Shown here piece by piece: positions 52,992-61,670 of a stretch of 64,000 nucleotides of DNA. The first letter of the stretch is position 1, and the number at the start of each line of letters is the position of its first letter. The DNA lies in contig CAWJCP010000002.1 in NCBI GenBank assembly GCA_963841445.1, positions 558,001-622,000 of the forward strand. The letters are read 5' to 3'. The notes beneath the pieces were generated by a model, which had not been told where the DNA came from, did not search any database, and was given only the letters and a program-made list of their open reading frames with translations. The position numbers and the translations under genes were made by a program. The DNA comes from Mayfieldus sp963841445. GTDB lineage: Bacteria; Actinomycetota; Thermoleophilia; Solirubrobacterales; 70-9.

Positions 52992-54208
52992 ACGTTGTCG
53001 ACCTCGATCGAGCAGCCCGTCGGTGCGGGGCACGGGATCGAAGTGTCGTGATAGATGCCGGCGCGCAGATGGTCCGGGATCGATTGCCCCGCCGTCAGAC
53101 CATCGCTCGCCGTGCCGGGGGTCTCGGGCTTGAGGGTCGCACCGTGAATGACCGGAGTGCGCTCACCGGGGTCGTCGAAGTCGCCGTCGTCGTTGAGGTC
53201 GGCCGACACTTGCAGCCATCCCTTGTCGGGGTCCTGTGAGTAGTAGACGTCGAATGCAAACCGGGTCCAGACACCGGACTGCGCCGGAAACTTCCAGTAC
53301 TGATTCACGGCGTTTGCCGACTCGATGTGCCACTCGTTGTCGTAAGCGCCCATGAAGAGGACCGGAATGCCGCCGCCGCCATCGGATGGCTGGGCCTGCT
53401 TCATCTGCAGAACGGTCTGAAATTTGTCGGTTGCGAGCGGAAAGTTCGAAGGGAGCCGCATGGAGACGAACGTGGCTCGGCGCTGGCCCTCGCGGTAGAA
53501 GGTCGTCGGGCCGAGCTGGCGATCGTTCTGGCCCAGCTCGCAGCGCTCGCCGGAGTAGTCGTCGCCGTCGAGGACGGTGAGCCGACGGTAGTTGCTGTTG
53601 CCCTGGGCGTCCCCGGTCGCGGTCACGTGATCATCACCGCTGCCCCCGAGGTCCACCGCACGGCTGCTGTCCTGCTCGTTCCAGTACGTGCCGCACTCGA
53701 CCTGGCCCCAGAACTTCCGCGGGTCGGCCTGCGAGGCAGTGTCGGAGGCAACCAGCCGGCAGCCGTTCAGCGCCATCCCGATATCGCCCGGCGCTCCGCT
53801 CAGCGCGCAGCCGCTCGGGTTCACGTGCACGCGAAGCACCTTCGAGCTCCAGCCATTGCCTCTGGCCCGCAGCCGCACGACTCCGCCCCCCCTTGCCTTC
53901 AGGCGGACCCGGCCGCTGAAGGCTCCGCCGGACCGCATTCGCGAGCGGTCGGCGACCTTCCAACGCCTACCCCGATGGACTCTGATCTGGACCTTCGAGC
54001 CACCGCGTCGACAGGCACGTCCCTTGACTCGCACCCAGCCGCCGTTTCTGACCTTGTGCTTGGAGGCTCGAAGGACGACCCGGTGGCAGGCCCTGCCCCC
54101 GCGCGCGCCGGCCGGGACCGAGCCGGCGAGCAGCAAGCAGATCGCAAGTGCGAACGCCAAGCTCAAACGCAGTGCGCGCGGACGGGGAAATGCCATCGCC
54201 GGACGCAT
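52973..54208 (-). CDS. secreted heparin-lyase-like protein (paralogue of 36077-38137)
   Basis: 411 aa. Signal LRLSLAFALAICLLLAGSVPAGA, then a basic Ig-like/beta domain with CHRVVLRASKHKVRNGGWVRVKGRAC. The lyase-like domain follows: DPRKFWGQVECGTYW, RRLTVLDGDDYSGERCELGQND, GQRRATFVSMRLPSNFPL, TVLQMKQAQPSDGGGGIPVL, ESANAVNQYWKFPA, RFAFDVYYSQDPDKGW, VSADLNDDGDFDD, HLRAGIYHD and GCSIEVDNVQVL. This domain is almost collinear with the C-terminal domain at 36 kb. It probably binds or cleaves the polymer made here. Its end overlaps the flippase by 19 bp; a perfect palindrome lies 38-57 bp upstream of its ATG. Confidence 0.83.
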   Translation of the reverse strand: MRPAMAFPRPRALRLSLAFALAICLLLAGSVPAGARGGRACHRVVLRASKHKVRNGGWVRVKGRACRRGGSKVQIRVHRGRRWKVADRSRMRSGGAFSGRVRLKARGGGVVRLRARGNGWSSKVLRVHVNPSGCALSGAPGDIGMALNGCRLVASDTASQADPRKFWGQVECGTYWNEQDSSRAVDLGGSGDDHVTATGDAQGNSNYRRLTVLDGDDYSGERCELGQNDRQLGPTTFYREGQRRATFVSMRLPSNFPLATDKFQTVLQMKQAQPSDGGGGIPVLFMGAYDNEWHIESANAVNQYWKFPAQSGVWTRFAFDVYYSQDPDKGWLQVSADLNDDGDFDDPGERTPVIHGATLKPETPGTASDGLTAGQSIPDHLRAGIYHDTSIPCPAPTGCSIEVDNVQVLAP

Positions 54209-54245
54209 CGACGACGCTCATGCAGGCGTCGACTAAGCGCCACTC

Positions 54246-54265
54246 CTCTGGACATATGTCCAGAG
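54246..54265. promoter_or_regulatory. 20-bp perfect palindrome upstream of the lyase-like gene
   Basis: CTCTGGACATATGTCCAGAG is self-complementary with no spacer, in the 76-bp gap between asnB (stop 54285) and the lyase-like gene (start 54208). A loop-less palindrome this long is more like a dimeric repressor site than a terminator. Regulator unknown. Confidence 0.65.
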
Positions 54266-54284
54266 AAGTCGTCATAAAGTGCGC

Positions 54285-56159
54285 TCAGCCCGGATTGCTC
54301 GCGAAGCGGTCGTACCAGAGCGAGAAGCAGATCAAGCCCCAGATGTTGCGGCTCAGGTCCTCCCGCCCAGATACGTGGGTATCGATTACCGCGTTCACTG
54401 CCGTGGGATCCAGATAGCCCTGCTCACGCACGCGCTGCGGCGCCAGCACCTCGCGAGCGAACGGGAGCAGGTCGCCTCGCAGCCATTTCGAGACCGGTGT
54501 GTTGAAGCCGCGCTTCGGCGCCTGGATTACCTCGCGCGGCAAGAGCGGCGCCACAGCGCGCCGAAACAGCCACTTCTTCTTGAGCGCCCGAACCTTGTAG
54601 CTGTCCGGGAGAGCAAGCGCAAAGTCGGTGATCGCCGGATCCAGCAAGGGGACCCGCGACTCCAGCGAGTGCGCCATGCTGGCGCGGTCGATCTTGACCA
54701 GAATGTCGTCGACCATGTAGATGCCCATGTCGAGATCGGCGGTGCGGTTCACCGGCGCGGCGCCCGCGGATGCGTCGTAGCGCTCGCGATGCGCCTGAAG
54801 GGGGTCGAAGTCCTTGCGACGGCGGGTCATCAGCTCAGCCCTCGCCTCTGAGTCAAATGCTTGGCTCCAGGAGAGGTGGCGGTCAGGCTGAGGCAGGTGG
54901 GCACCGCGCGCGAAGCGCTTCAGGCGATCATCCAGCCGCCGGCTCGTGGCACGGCTGGGAAGCCGCTCGATCAGCGAGCGAAGCGCGGTCGCGGCGGGGC
55001 CCACCCGCGGCGCCCAGAGATCGCCCAGATAGGAGAAGTAGCCGCCGAACAGCTCATCACCGCCTTCGCCGGAAAGAACCACCTTCACGTGCTCGGCCGC
55101 CAGCTGCGAGACCAGATAAGTCGGCAGCGCCGAGTTGTCGGCGAATGGCTCGCCAAACGCATCCACCACCTTGGGCAGCAACTCGACCGCGTCCGGCTCG
55201 ACCGTCAGCTCATGATGTGAGGTGCCGTAACGCTCGGCGACGCGTCGCGCCGCCGAGGCCTCGTCGAAATCACGCTCCTTGAACCCGATCGTGAAGGTGT
55301 TGATCGGCGCCTCGCTGATCTCCGAGGCAAGTGCGGTGAGCGTCCCGGAGTCGGTGCCTCCGGATAGAAGGACGCCGACCGGCACGTCCGCGACCAAGTG
55401 TGCGCGGACCGAGTCGCGGAGGCGGTCGCGCAGCTCTTCGGCGAGCTCGTCGGGTGACTCGTCGCGCTCCTCGCCGGCCAGAGCGGGACGGGTGGCCGCG
55501 TAGTGATCGAGGCGCACAACGCCGCCCTCGGCGATCAGCAGGTGGCCGATCGGCAGCTTCTTCGCGGCTTCGAAGATCGTCATCGGCGCCGGCACGAAGC
55601 CGAGGGCCAAATAGGCCTCCAGCGCACCGAGGTCGATCTCGCGCGAGAAGTCCGGCTGGCGGATCAGCGACTTCATCTCCGACGCAAAGGAAAGGTTGCC
55701 GCCGTCGACGCGATAGTAGAGCGGCTTTATTCCGTAGCGATCGCGGGCCAGCACCAGCCGCTGGTTTCGCTTGTCCCAGATCGCGATTCCGAACATTCCC
55801 CGCAGGCGCTCGGCGAAGCCGAGCCCGTGCTCTTCGTACAGGTGGACGATCGTCTCGGTGTCGGAGCGGGTCTTGAACCGGTGTCCAGCCCGACGCAGCT
55901 CTTCGTTGAGCTCGCGGTAGTTGTAGATCTCGCCGTTCTGGATTACCTGGATGCTTCCGTCCTCGTTGCCGATCGGCTGGTCGCCACCTGCCAGGTCGAT
56001 GATCGACAGCCGCCGCATCGCCAGCGCCGCGGGACCGTCGATCAGCATCCCTTCGCTGTCAGGCCCGCGATGCACGATCGCGCGATTCATGTCCGTGAGC
56101 ACGTCACGATCCGGGCGGTCGCGGCCATCGAGGCTGAGCATTCCGCAGATCCCGCACAT
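54285..56159 (-). CDS. asnB: glutamine-dependent asparagine synthase-type amidotransferase
   Basis: 624 aa from ATG 56159: MCGICGMLSLDGRDRPD gives the N-terminal nucleophile Cys2 of class II glutaminase. NRAIVHRGPDSEGM, GNEDGSIQVIQNGEIYNYREL and ARDRYGIKPLYY follow. The synthetase domain has VGVLLSGGTDSGTLTAL (PP-loop), HELTVEP, and KVVLSGEGGDELFGGY, with DILVKIDRASMAHSLESRVPLLD. In exopolysaccharide loci such proteins often amidate a uronic-acid carboxyl rather than make Asn; the cluster setting supports that reading but cannot decide it. It is followed on the same strand by GT4 and GT2 genes upstream (56164 onward), spaced by 4 and 10 bp, an operon of sugar assembly. Confidence 0.9.
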   Translation of the reverse strand: MCGICGMLSLDGRDRPDRDVLTDMNRAIVHRGPDSEGMLIDGPAALAMRRLSIIDLAGGDQPIGNEDGSIQVIQNGEIYNYRELNEELRRAGHRFKTRSDTETIVHLYEEHGLGFAERLRGMFGIAIWDKRNQRLVLARDRYGIKPLYYRVDGGNLSFASEMKSLIRQPDFSREIDLGALEAYLALGFVPAPMTIFEAAKKLPIGHLLIAEGGVVRLDHYAATRPALAGEERDESPDELAEELRDRLRDSVRAHLVADVPVGVLLSGGTDSGTLTALASEISEAPINTFTIGFKERDFDEASAARRVAERYGTSHHELTVEPDAVELLPKVVDAFGEPFADNSALPTYLVSQLAAEHVKVVLSGEGGDELFGGYFSYLGDLWAPRVGPAATALRSLIERLPSRATSRRLDDRLKRFARGAHLPQPDRHLSWSQAFDSEARAELMTRRRKDFDPLQAHRERYDASAGAAPVNRTADLDMGIYMVDDILVKIDRASMAHSLESRVPLLDPAITDFALALPDSYKVRALKKKWLFRRAVAPLLPREVIQAPKRGFNTPVSKWLRGDLLPFAREVLAPQRVREQGYLDPTAVNAVIDTHVSGREDLSRNIWGLICFSLWYDRFASNPG

Positions 56160-56163
56160 ACCG

Positions 56164-57336
56164 TCAGCCTCCCCCGATGAAGGTGGCCGCCCGGTCAGCC
56201 TCTGCTTCCAGCGAATGCTCGCGAGCGAGCCGCAGACCGGCCTCGACCAGGCGCCGGCGCCGGGGCGGATCGGCGTCGAGTGCGACGACCGCCTCGGCCA
56301 GCGCCCTTGCATCGCCCGGCGCGACCAGCAAAGCTGCCGCGCCGTCGGCGGTCGCGCTGCGAACCCCCCCGACGTCGGTGGCGACGGTGGGCAGGCCGCA
56401 GCCGAGGGCCTCGATGATCACCCCGGGCACACCCTCGGTCAACGAGATGTGGATGAAGGCGTCGGCTTGGCGGTATTGCGCGCGGAGGTCAGGCCCGTGG
56501 GCGACGAAGCCGGGAAGCTGCAGCCGATCCCCCACACCAAGCCGATCGGCCTCGCTTCGCAGGTCTTCGGCCAGCCGTCCCGAGCCCACCCAGGTCGCGA
56601 CGTAACGCCCGGGGCGCTCCCGCTCCAGCTGCGCCAGCATCTCCACGAGCAGGAGCGGGTTCTTCTCCGGCTCGATGCGACCGACGGTGAGCAGCCGTAC
56701 CGGCGCCTGCCACTCGGAATCCGCCGGCGCAATCGGTATGTCGGCTTCCCTGGTCAGATTCACGGTGATTGCGAGGACATTTTCGCGTCTGGATCGGTAC
56801 TGCTCGGCGATCCGGTCCCCGACGACCACGGTGCGAGCCCGGCGCGCGACGCCGCGATAGACCCTGTCGATCATCCACAGCGGCAACAGCACCGGCGCCC
56901 AAAGCCGACTCGGCAAGCGGCTGTGAAAATAGCGCATCGTGTCCTGGCGAACGAGGATCAGGATGCGGCGCCGTCGCAGCGCCGCGAGACCCATCACGAT
57001 CACCCCGACGGGGTTCGCGGCCGACACCCAGACCGCGTCGAGCCCGTCCAGCGCCCTCCACAAAGCCGCCACGGTTGCGGGAAGCGCGCCCAGCAGCTGG
57101 CCGACGTCCCGCAGGCTCGGGTAATAGGGCAGCGCCGCCAGGCTGACGCCGGCGGGAAGCTTGAATGGGGTGGCTGAGACCTCTTCGGTCTGCCGGGCGA
57201 TCAGCACGAGCCCGCCGAGTCGCTCGCCGACCTCCGCGGCAAAGCTCGAGAACCCAAGCAGCTCTTCGCCGGAGTAGACGCGCCCGCTTTGCGGATCGCG
57301 GCGAAACGCGGCGTCAAGGAACAGGCCGACCCTCAT
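56164..57336 (-). CDS. GT4 glycosyltransferase
   Basis: 390 aa from ATG 57336 (MRVGLFLDAAFRRDP). N-domain ends WVSAANPVGVIVMGLAAL; RRARTVVVGDRIAEQYRSR is the acceptor-side helix. C-domain: VRLLTVGRIEPEKNPLLLVEMLAQL (donor loop), VGSGRLAEDLRSEADRLGVGDRLQLPGFV, then DAFIHISLTEGVPGVIIEALGCGLPTVATDVGGV with E-x7-E. Retaining GT-B. It ends 4 bp before asnB and begins 10 bp after the GT2 gene's stop, so it is in the same operon. Confidence 0.9.
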   Translation of the reverse strand: MRVGLFLDAAFRRDPQSGRVYSGEELLGFSSFAAEVGERLGGLVLIARQTEEVSATPFKLPAGVSLAALPYYPSLRDVGQLLGALPATVAALWRALDGLDAVWVSAANPVGVIVMGLAALRRRRILILVRQDTMRYFHSRLPSRLWAPVLLPLWMIDRVYRGVARRARTVVVGDRIAEQYRSRRENVLAITVNLTREADIPIAPADSEWQAPVRLLTVGRIEPEKNPLLLVEMLAQLERERPGRYVATWVGSGRLAEDLRSEADRLGVGDRLQLPGFVAHGPDLRAQYRQADAFIHISLTEGVPGVIIEALGCGLPTVATDVGGVRSATADGAAALLVAPGDARALAEAVVALDADPPRRRRLVEAGLRLAREHSLEAEADRAATFIGGG

Positions 57337-57346
57337 GCCGACTCGC

Positions 57347-58288
57347 TCAGAGCTCCGCCGGGTCACCGAGAGCGTCGACGAGCTCAGCGGGCGGCGCGGC
57401 ATGGAAGCGGCGCCGAGCCGTCAGCGCCCGATGGCTTCGCCCGAGCAGCAACCGAGCGCGAAGCAGCGCCGCGCGAGGGCGGCTGCGGCCAGAGATCGCA
57501 TCGGAGAGGCGGTTGGCATAGGCAATCCGCCTCGCGGCCGCGGCTCGGACCTCGGGCGTAGTGCTCCTGGACTCCGCGATTCGACCGTTCACCGTGGCCA
57601 CCGCGCTCGCCATGCGCAAGCCGTCCTTCGAAAGCGAGTCGGGGCGGTCGCGGTAGACGAGCAGCATCCCTGGCGCCTGCACGGCCGTGTGGCCGGCTTG
57701 CAGTATCCGGGCCCAAAGGTCGAAGTCGTCGACACCGCTGACGGCGGGATCGAAGCCGCCGACCTCGTTCAGCACGCTGTGCCGGATCGTCGTCGCGCTG
57801 CGAATGAACACTTGCTCCACGAGGCAGAGCAGGAACTGCTCCGGCGCCGCCGGTGGCGTGGCCGGGGCACCCAGGATCTGCAGCGCGGTCGGCCGGTGCA
57901 CACGCCGGCTCGGCTCATCGACAAGCCAACCGTCTGCGTATGCGAAGCCGGCCTCCGGCGTCGAGTCAAGCGCCTCGCCGATCCGCTCCAGATAGGCAGG
58001 CATCCAAAGGTCGTCGTTGTCGAGAAAGCTCACGTAGCGTCCTCGCGCGGCGGCGACGCCGGTATTGCGGGCGCCGGCCGTGCCTCGGTTCTCCTGCTCG
58101 ATGAGTCGCACGCGGGGATCGTGCGCGAAGCCACGAACCAGCTCCGGGGTCTGGTCGCCGGATCCGTCGTCGACGACGATCAGCTCGAAGTCGGGCTCGC
58201 TCTGGGCGAGCACCGACCTCAGAGTGGCCTCGATCGTCGGCGCTGCGTTGTACGCCGGGATCACGACGCTGAACCTCGGCTCGCTCAC
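57347..58288 (-). CDS. GT2 glycosyltransferase
   Basis: 313 aa, starting at ATG 58288: FSVVIPAYNAAPTIEATLRSVLAQSEPDFELIVVDDGSGDQTPELV (nucleotide-sugar half). RGTAGARNTGVAAARGRYVSFLDNDDLWMPAYL holds the DxD (D-N-D-D). EVGGFDPAVSGVDDFDLWARILQAGHTAV gives the ED-like acceptor base region. Inverting GT-A enzyme, first gene of the minus-strand run GT2-GT4-asnB. No membrane helix. Sugar specificity unknown. Confidence 0.92.
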   Translation of the reverse strand: MSEPRFSVVIPAYNAAPTIEATLRSVLAQSEPDFELIVVDDGSGDQTPELVRGFAHDPRVRLIEQENRGTAGARNTGVAAARGRYVSFLDNDDLWMPAYLERIGEALDSTPEAGFAYADGWLVDEPSRRVHRPTALQILGAPATPPAAPEQFLLCLVEQVFIRSATTIRHSVLNEVGGFDPAVSGVDDFDLWARILQAGHTAVQAPGMLLVYRDRPDSLSKDGLRMASAVATVNGRIAESRSTTPEVRAAAARRIAYANRLSDAISGRSRPRAALLRARLLLGRSHRALTARRRFHAAPPAELVDALGDPAEL

Positions 58289-58418
58289 GTCGCCGGCCAG
58301 AAGCGAAAGATCCGCATCGTTGCGAGGATATCTGCGCGCTCAGCCGGCCCCGGAAGCGGGCCGGTCGCCGCGATCGCAGGGCCGGTTCGGGGATCTGCGC
58401 GGCTACGATCGGGCGTTC

Positions 58419-59183
58419 GTGAACACGATCGTGCTCTGCTATCACGCGGTCAGCGAGCGCTGGCCGGCGCCGCTCTCGGTCACCCCGGCGGCATTTGAGT
58501 CCCAGATCCGGCTGCTCGCGCGGCGCGGCTATCAGGGCGCGACCTTCACCGACGCGGCACGGGCCACGGGCGGCGGCAAGTTGGCAGCGGTCACCTTCGA
58601 TGACGGGTTTCTATCCGTCTTCGAGGCCGCCCGTCCGATCCTCGACCGCTACGGCTTTCCGGCCACCGTCTTCGTTCCGACCCGGTTCATGGACCGACCC
58701 GACCCGATGGCGTGGGAGGGAATCGACGAATGGCTCGGCGGCCCCCATGAACCCGAGTTGGTCCCGATGACGCGAGAGCAGCTGCGCGATCTCGTCGCGG
58801 CGGGATGGGAGATCGGCTCGCATACCTTGACCCACCCCCACCTGCCCGCCCTCGAGGACGATCGGCTGCGCGAGCAGCTGCGGGACTCGCGGAGCGAATG
58901 CGCCGCGATGACCGGCGCTGAGTGCACCTCGATCGCGTTTCCCTATGGCGACGTCGATGCGCGGGTGATCGGCGAGGCCGAGGCGGCGGGTTATGAGGCC
59001 GCAGCGATGCTCGCGACCCTGCTCGATCGCGAATCGCGCTTCACCTGCCCGCGGATCGGCGTCTACAACGTCGATGGGGCCTGGGCATACCGGCTCAAGG
59101 TGTCCCCGACGGTAAGGCGACTACGACGCTCGCGAGCCTGGCTGCCGATCGCCCGGCTGGCTCATTCGATCCGCCCCGGTTAG
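58419..59183 (+). CDS. polysaccharide deacetylase (NodB homology, CE4)
   Basis: 254 aa from GTG 58419: VNTIVLCYHAVSERWPAPLSVTPAAFE. LAAVTFDDGFLSVFEAARPIL holds the catalytic/metal Asp pair (TFDDG), and WEIGSHTLTHPHLPALEDD gives the HxxxH metal ligands. SIAFPYGDVDARVI is motif 3. It belongs to the carbohydrate esterase 4 group that removes N- or O-acetyl groups from sugar polymers. No signal peptide, so probably cytosolic or acting on lipid-linked sugar. In this locus it could N-deacetylate an amino sugar, the step that precedes sulfation or epimerisation in glycosaminoglycan routes; that role is inferred. Confidence 0.9.
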   Translation: MNTIVLCYHAVSERWPAPLSVTPAAFESQIRLLARRGYQGATFTDAARATGGGKLAAVTFDDGFLSVFEAARPILDRYGFPATVFVPTRFMDRPDPMAWEGIDEWLGGPHEPELVPMTREQLRDLVAAGWEIGSHTLTHPHLPALEDDRLREQLRDSRSECAAMTGAECTSIAFPYGDVDARVIGEAEAAGYEAAAMLATLLDRESRFTCPRIGVYNVDGAWAYRLKVSPTVRRLRRSRAWLPIARLAHSIRPG

Positions 59184-60403
59184 CCGGTTCGGTGGTTTGC
59201 GGCGTCGCGCAGGACCGTTTCCAGGCCCTCGATCTGGCGCTCGCGCAGATACTCGGCCGCGAAGGCCCTTCCGCCGTCTGACAGGCGCTGGCGAAGGCCG
59301 GCGTCGTCGCGCAGCGTGCGCAGCGCCGCGGCCAGCGCCCCGGCGTCGCCGGGAGGCACGAGATAGGCCGCACTCGCTGCCTCCGCGAGCTGGCGCGCCT
59401 CGCCGGCGGCGGCGAGGATCACCGGACGCCCCACAGCACAGCAGTCGTAAAGCTTCGAGGGGACGAAGCCTGCCAGCTCGGGGCGAGAGGCGAGGGGGAC
59501 GAGCGAGGCATCGGATGCACGAAGGTACCTGGCAGCCAGCGCCGGCTCCATGAGGTCGCGGAATACGACTCGTCCAGCTGGAAGGGCCTCCGCACGCCGC
59601 TTCATCGATTCCAGCATCGGTCCGCCGCCGATGACCAGCAGCTGAAAGCCCTCGTCGAGCCGCGCTGCGGCGTCGATAGCCGCCTCCAGGCCCTGGGCGA
59701 TCCCCACGTTGCCGGCATAGGTCCAGACGAAGCGTTCCTCGGGCATCCCCAGTTCCGCCCTGCGAGCTTCGATCCCCGCGGCATCCAGCCAAGCTTGGGT
59801 CGTCCCGTTGCGCACCACGCTGATCTTCGAGCGATCCTCGGTCCGCGCGGCGATGTCATCCGCAAAGGAGTCCGTGACCGTGACGATCGCGGCGGCGCTT
59901 GCGTAGAGCTGCCGCTCGAGGCGATTGGCTGCGTCGATCATCCTCTTGTTGGTCAGCTCGCCCAGCACGACCGCAACCTCTGGCCAGAGGTCCCTGACGT
60001 CCATCACCCAGGGCACGCGGTGACGCACGGCGACAGCGCGTGCGGCGGCGGCGACCGGGAGCGGCGGCGAGGAAGCCAAGATGACGTCGGGGCGCCGCAT
60101 CAGCGACCCGGCAAGCGTCGCCATCGCCGCGAAGGACGCGTAGAAGCCGAGTCGCCTCGCGACCGACTTCTTCGGCGAGGTCCAGACCCAGACGTGGCGC
60201 ACCTCGAAGCCGTCGAGTTGGCGGCGGGCGCTGACCTTGCCCCGGAATCCGTCCTGAATGACGCCCTGGGGATGATTCGGCACCGCGCTAAGCACCCGGA
60301 CCTCGTTGCCTCGCGCGGCCAGCAGCTCGGCGAACGGATGCAGGCGGTTGACCGCCGCCGTGATCTCCGGCGTGAAGTGTTGCGTGAGGATCAGAATCCG
60401 CAT
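59180..60403 (-). CDS. GT4 glycosyltransferase (WbuB/WcaI-like)
   Basis: 407 aa: MRILILTQHFTPEITAAVNRLHPFAELLAARGNEVRVLSAVPNHPQGVI, then WVMDVRDLWPEVAVVLGELTN and LYASAAAIVTVTDSFADDIAAR, as in WbuB-type transferases. The C-domain has FVWTYAGNVGIAQGLEAAIDAAARL, LLVIGGGPMLESMKRRAEAL, VVFRDLMEPALAARYLRASDASLVPL and AGFVPSKLYDCCAVGRPVILAA. Retaining GT-B, often a fucosamine or N-acetyl-amino-sugar transferase. The first codons of this gene are duplicated upstream as a decayed copy (60444-60494). It shares TTAG with the deacetylase stop. Confidence 0.9.
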   Translation of the reverse strand: MRILILTQHFTPEITAAVNRLHPFAELLAARGNEVRVLSAVPNHPQGVIQDGFRGKVSARRQLDGFEVRHVWVWTSPKKSVARRLGFYASFAAMATLAGSLMRRPDVILASSPPLPVAAAARAVAVRHRVPWVMDVRDLWPEVAVVLGELTNKRMIDAANRLERQLYASAAAIVTVTDSFADDIAARTEDRSKISVVRNGTTQAWLDAAGIEARRAELGMPEERFVWTYAGNVGIAQGLEAAIDAAARLDEGFQLLVIGGGPMLESMKRRAEALPAGRVVFRDLMEPALAARYLRASDASLVPLASRPELAGFVPSKLYDCCAVGRPVILAAAGEARQLAEAASAAYLVPPGDAGALAAALRTLRDDAGLRQRLSDGGRAFAAEYLRERQIEGLETVLRDAANHRTG

Positions 60404-60494
60404 CGAGTGGCGCCCGCGTGGACGAAGGGACCAATCAGAATTCTTGCGTAAGGGTCAGAATCCGCACCGTGGCGCCCGCCTGGACGAATGGACC
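60380..60494. repeat. tandem duplication of the 5' end of the GT4 gene
   Basis: 60380-60432 (covering the first GT4 codons and the leader) recurs at 60444-60494 with about eight base differences and a 2-nt indel. The second copy would read VRILTLTQEF and then stop, against MRILILTQHF in the gene. A decaying partial duplication rather than a promoter array. Confidence 0.85.
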
Positions 60495-60533
60495 TCTCTA
60501 GAAGTCCCCGGCGAAGATTAGGATTTCGACCTG

Positions 60534-61670
60534 ATGACGCGGAGGGACGTCAGGGTGGCCGCCGGTCTGGCAGATCGTGCGCCGGGGGAGAGTCCGTTGG
60601 CCGATTACCAGGACTGCCTGGAGGCGACAGCCGGCTGGCTGGATGAGTCGATCAGGCGCGGCAATGGAGGCTCCTGCGCCTTCTTCTCACCGGCTGCCGG
60701 GTGGTCGTCTCCCTACCCGGAGACGACCGGATACCTGATTCCCACCTTGTTGGAGGTCTCGTCTGCAGTTCCCGGCTTCGACGGCGAGGAGCGCGCCCTT
60801 GCGCTTGGTTCGTGGCTGATTTCGCTGCAGAGTCCCGAGGGCGCCTGGGCAGCAGGCGTGCACCCGCCCAAATCCAAGTCCAAACCGAGCGTCTTCAACA
60901 GCGCCCAGATACTGCAGGGAATGGTGGCCCTGCACGACCTCGACGGCGAGGATCGCTGGCTCGAGGCAGCGCAGCGCGCTTGCAGCTGGATGGCCCGCAG
61001 CGTCGACGGCAGCGGCCTGTGGTCGAATCGGGACTACCGAGCGCTGGGGGTCCCCTCCTACTACACGTACGCGGCATGGCCGATGTTGCAGGTCGCACTT
61101 CGCTGCGATGATCCCCCCGCCCGCGACATCGCGGAGGGCGTGCTTCAGATCATGCTCGAGCGCCGGCGGCCGAACGGCAGCTTCTCGGACTGGGGCTTCT
61201 CGGAGGGCGGAAAGGCCGCCTACAGCCACACGATCGCCTACACGCTTCAGGGGCTGATCGAAAGCGCCAAGTGCCTCGACGACTGGCCAACCTACGGGCA
61301 GCCCACCGAGCAGGGGCTGCTGGCGCTGACCGAGCTGACCGAGCAGGCAGACGGCCGCTTGGCGGGGAGGCTCGATGACGAGTGGAAGCCTGCCGCCGGC
61401 TACGTCTGCCTGACCGGAAACTCGCAGATCGCACTCTGCCTTCTCGACCTGAACGAAGAGCGACCGGACCCGCGCCTGCCGGCGGCTGCCCGCCAGCTGA
61501 CCGACGCGGTCTGCGCCACCCAGCGCCTCAACGCCCGGCTGCCCGGCCAGCGCGGCGCCGTCGGCGGCTCCTCGCCGCTTTGGGGGCGCTACATGATGCT
61601 GCGCTATCCGAACTGGGCCGCCAAATACCACTGCGACGCGCTGCTGCGGCTGCTCGGCCGGGAAACCTAG
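60534..61670 (+). CDS. alpha/alpha-toroid protein of the polysaccharide locus
   Basis: 378 aa. Repeating helix pairs with W/G-rich loops: TGYLIPTLLEVSS, LALGSWLISLQSPEGAWAAG, FNSAQILQGMVALHDLDGEDRWLEAAQRACSWMARSVDGSGLWSNRDYRALG, YYTYAAWPMLQVAL, AYSHTIAYTLQGLIESAKCLDD and YVCLTGNSQIALCLLDL. This is an (alpha/alpha)6 barrel like terpene-cyclase/prenyltransferase toroids, and like glycosidases and polysaccharide lyases. The DGSGLWS and SPEGAW loops are glycan-style. No catalytic motif is decisive. Start at ATG 60534 (MTRRDVRVAAG). Its stop shares CTAG with argD. Probably acts on the polymer; a processing or epimerase-like role is speculation. Confidence 0.75.
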   Translation: MTRRDVRVAAGLADRAPGESPLADYQDCLEATAGWLDESIRRGNGGSCAFFSPAAGWSSPYPETTGYLIPTLLEVSSAVPGFDGEERALALGSWLISLQSPEGAWAAGVHPPKSKSKPSVFNSAQILQGMVALHDLDGEDRWLEAAQRACSWMARSVDGSGLWSNRDYRALGVPSYYTYAAWPMLQVALRCDDPPARDIAEGVLQIMLERRRPNGSFSDWGFSEGGKAAYSHTIAYTLQGLIESAKCLDDWPTYGQPTEQGLLALTELTEQADGRLAGRLDDEWKPAAGYVCLTGNSQIALCLLDLNEERPDPRLPAAARQLTDAVCATQRLNARLPGQRGAVGGSSPLWGRYMMLRYPNWAAKYHCDALLRLLGRET

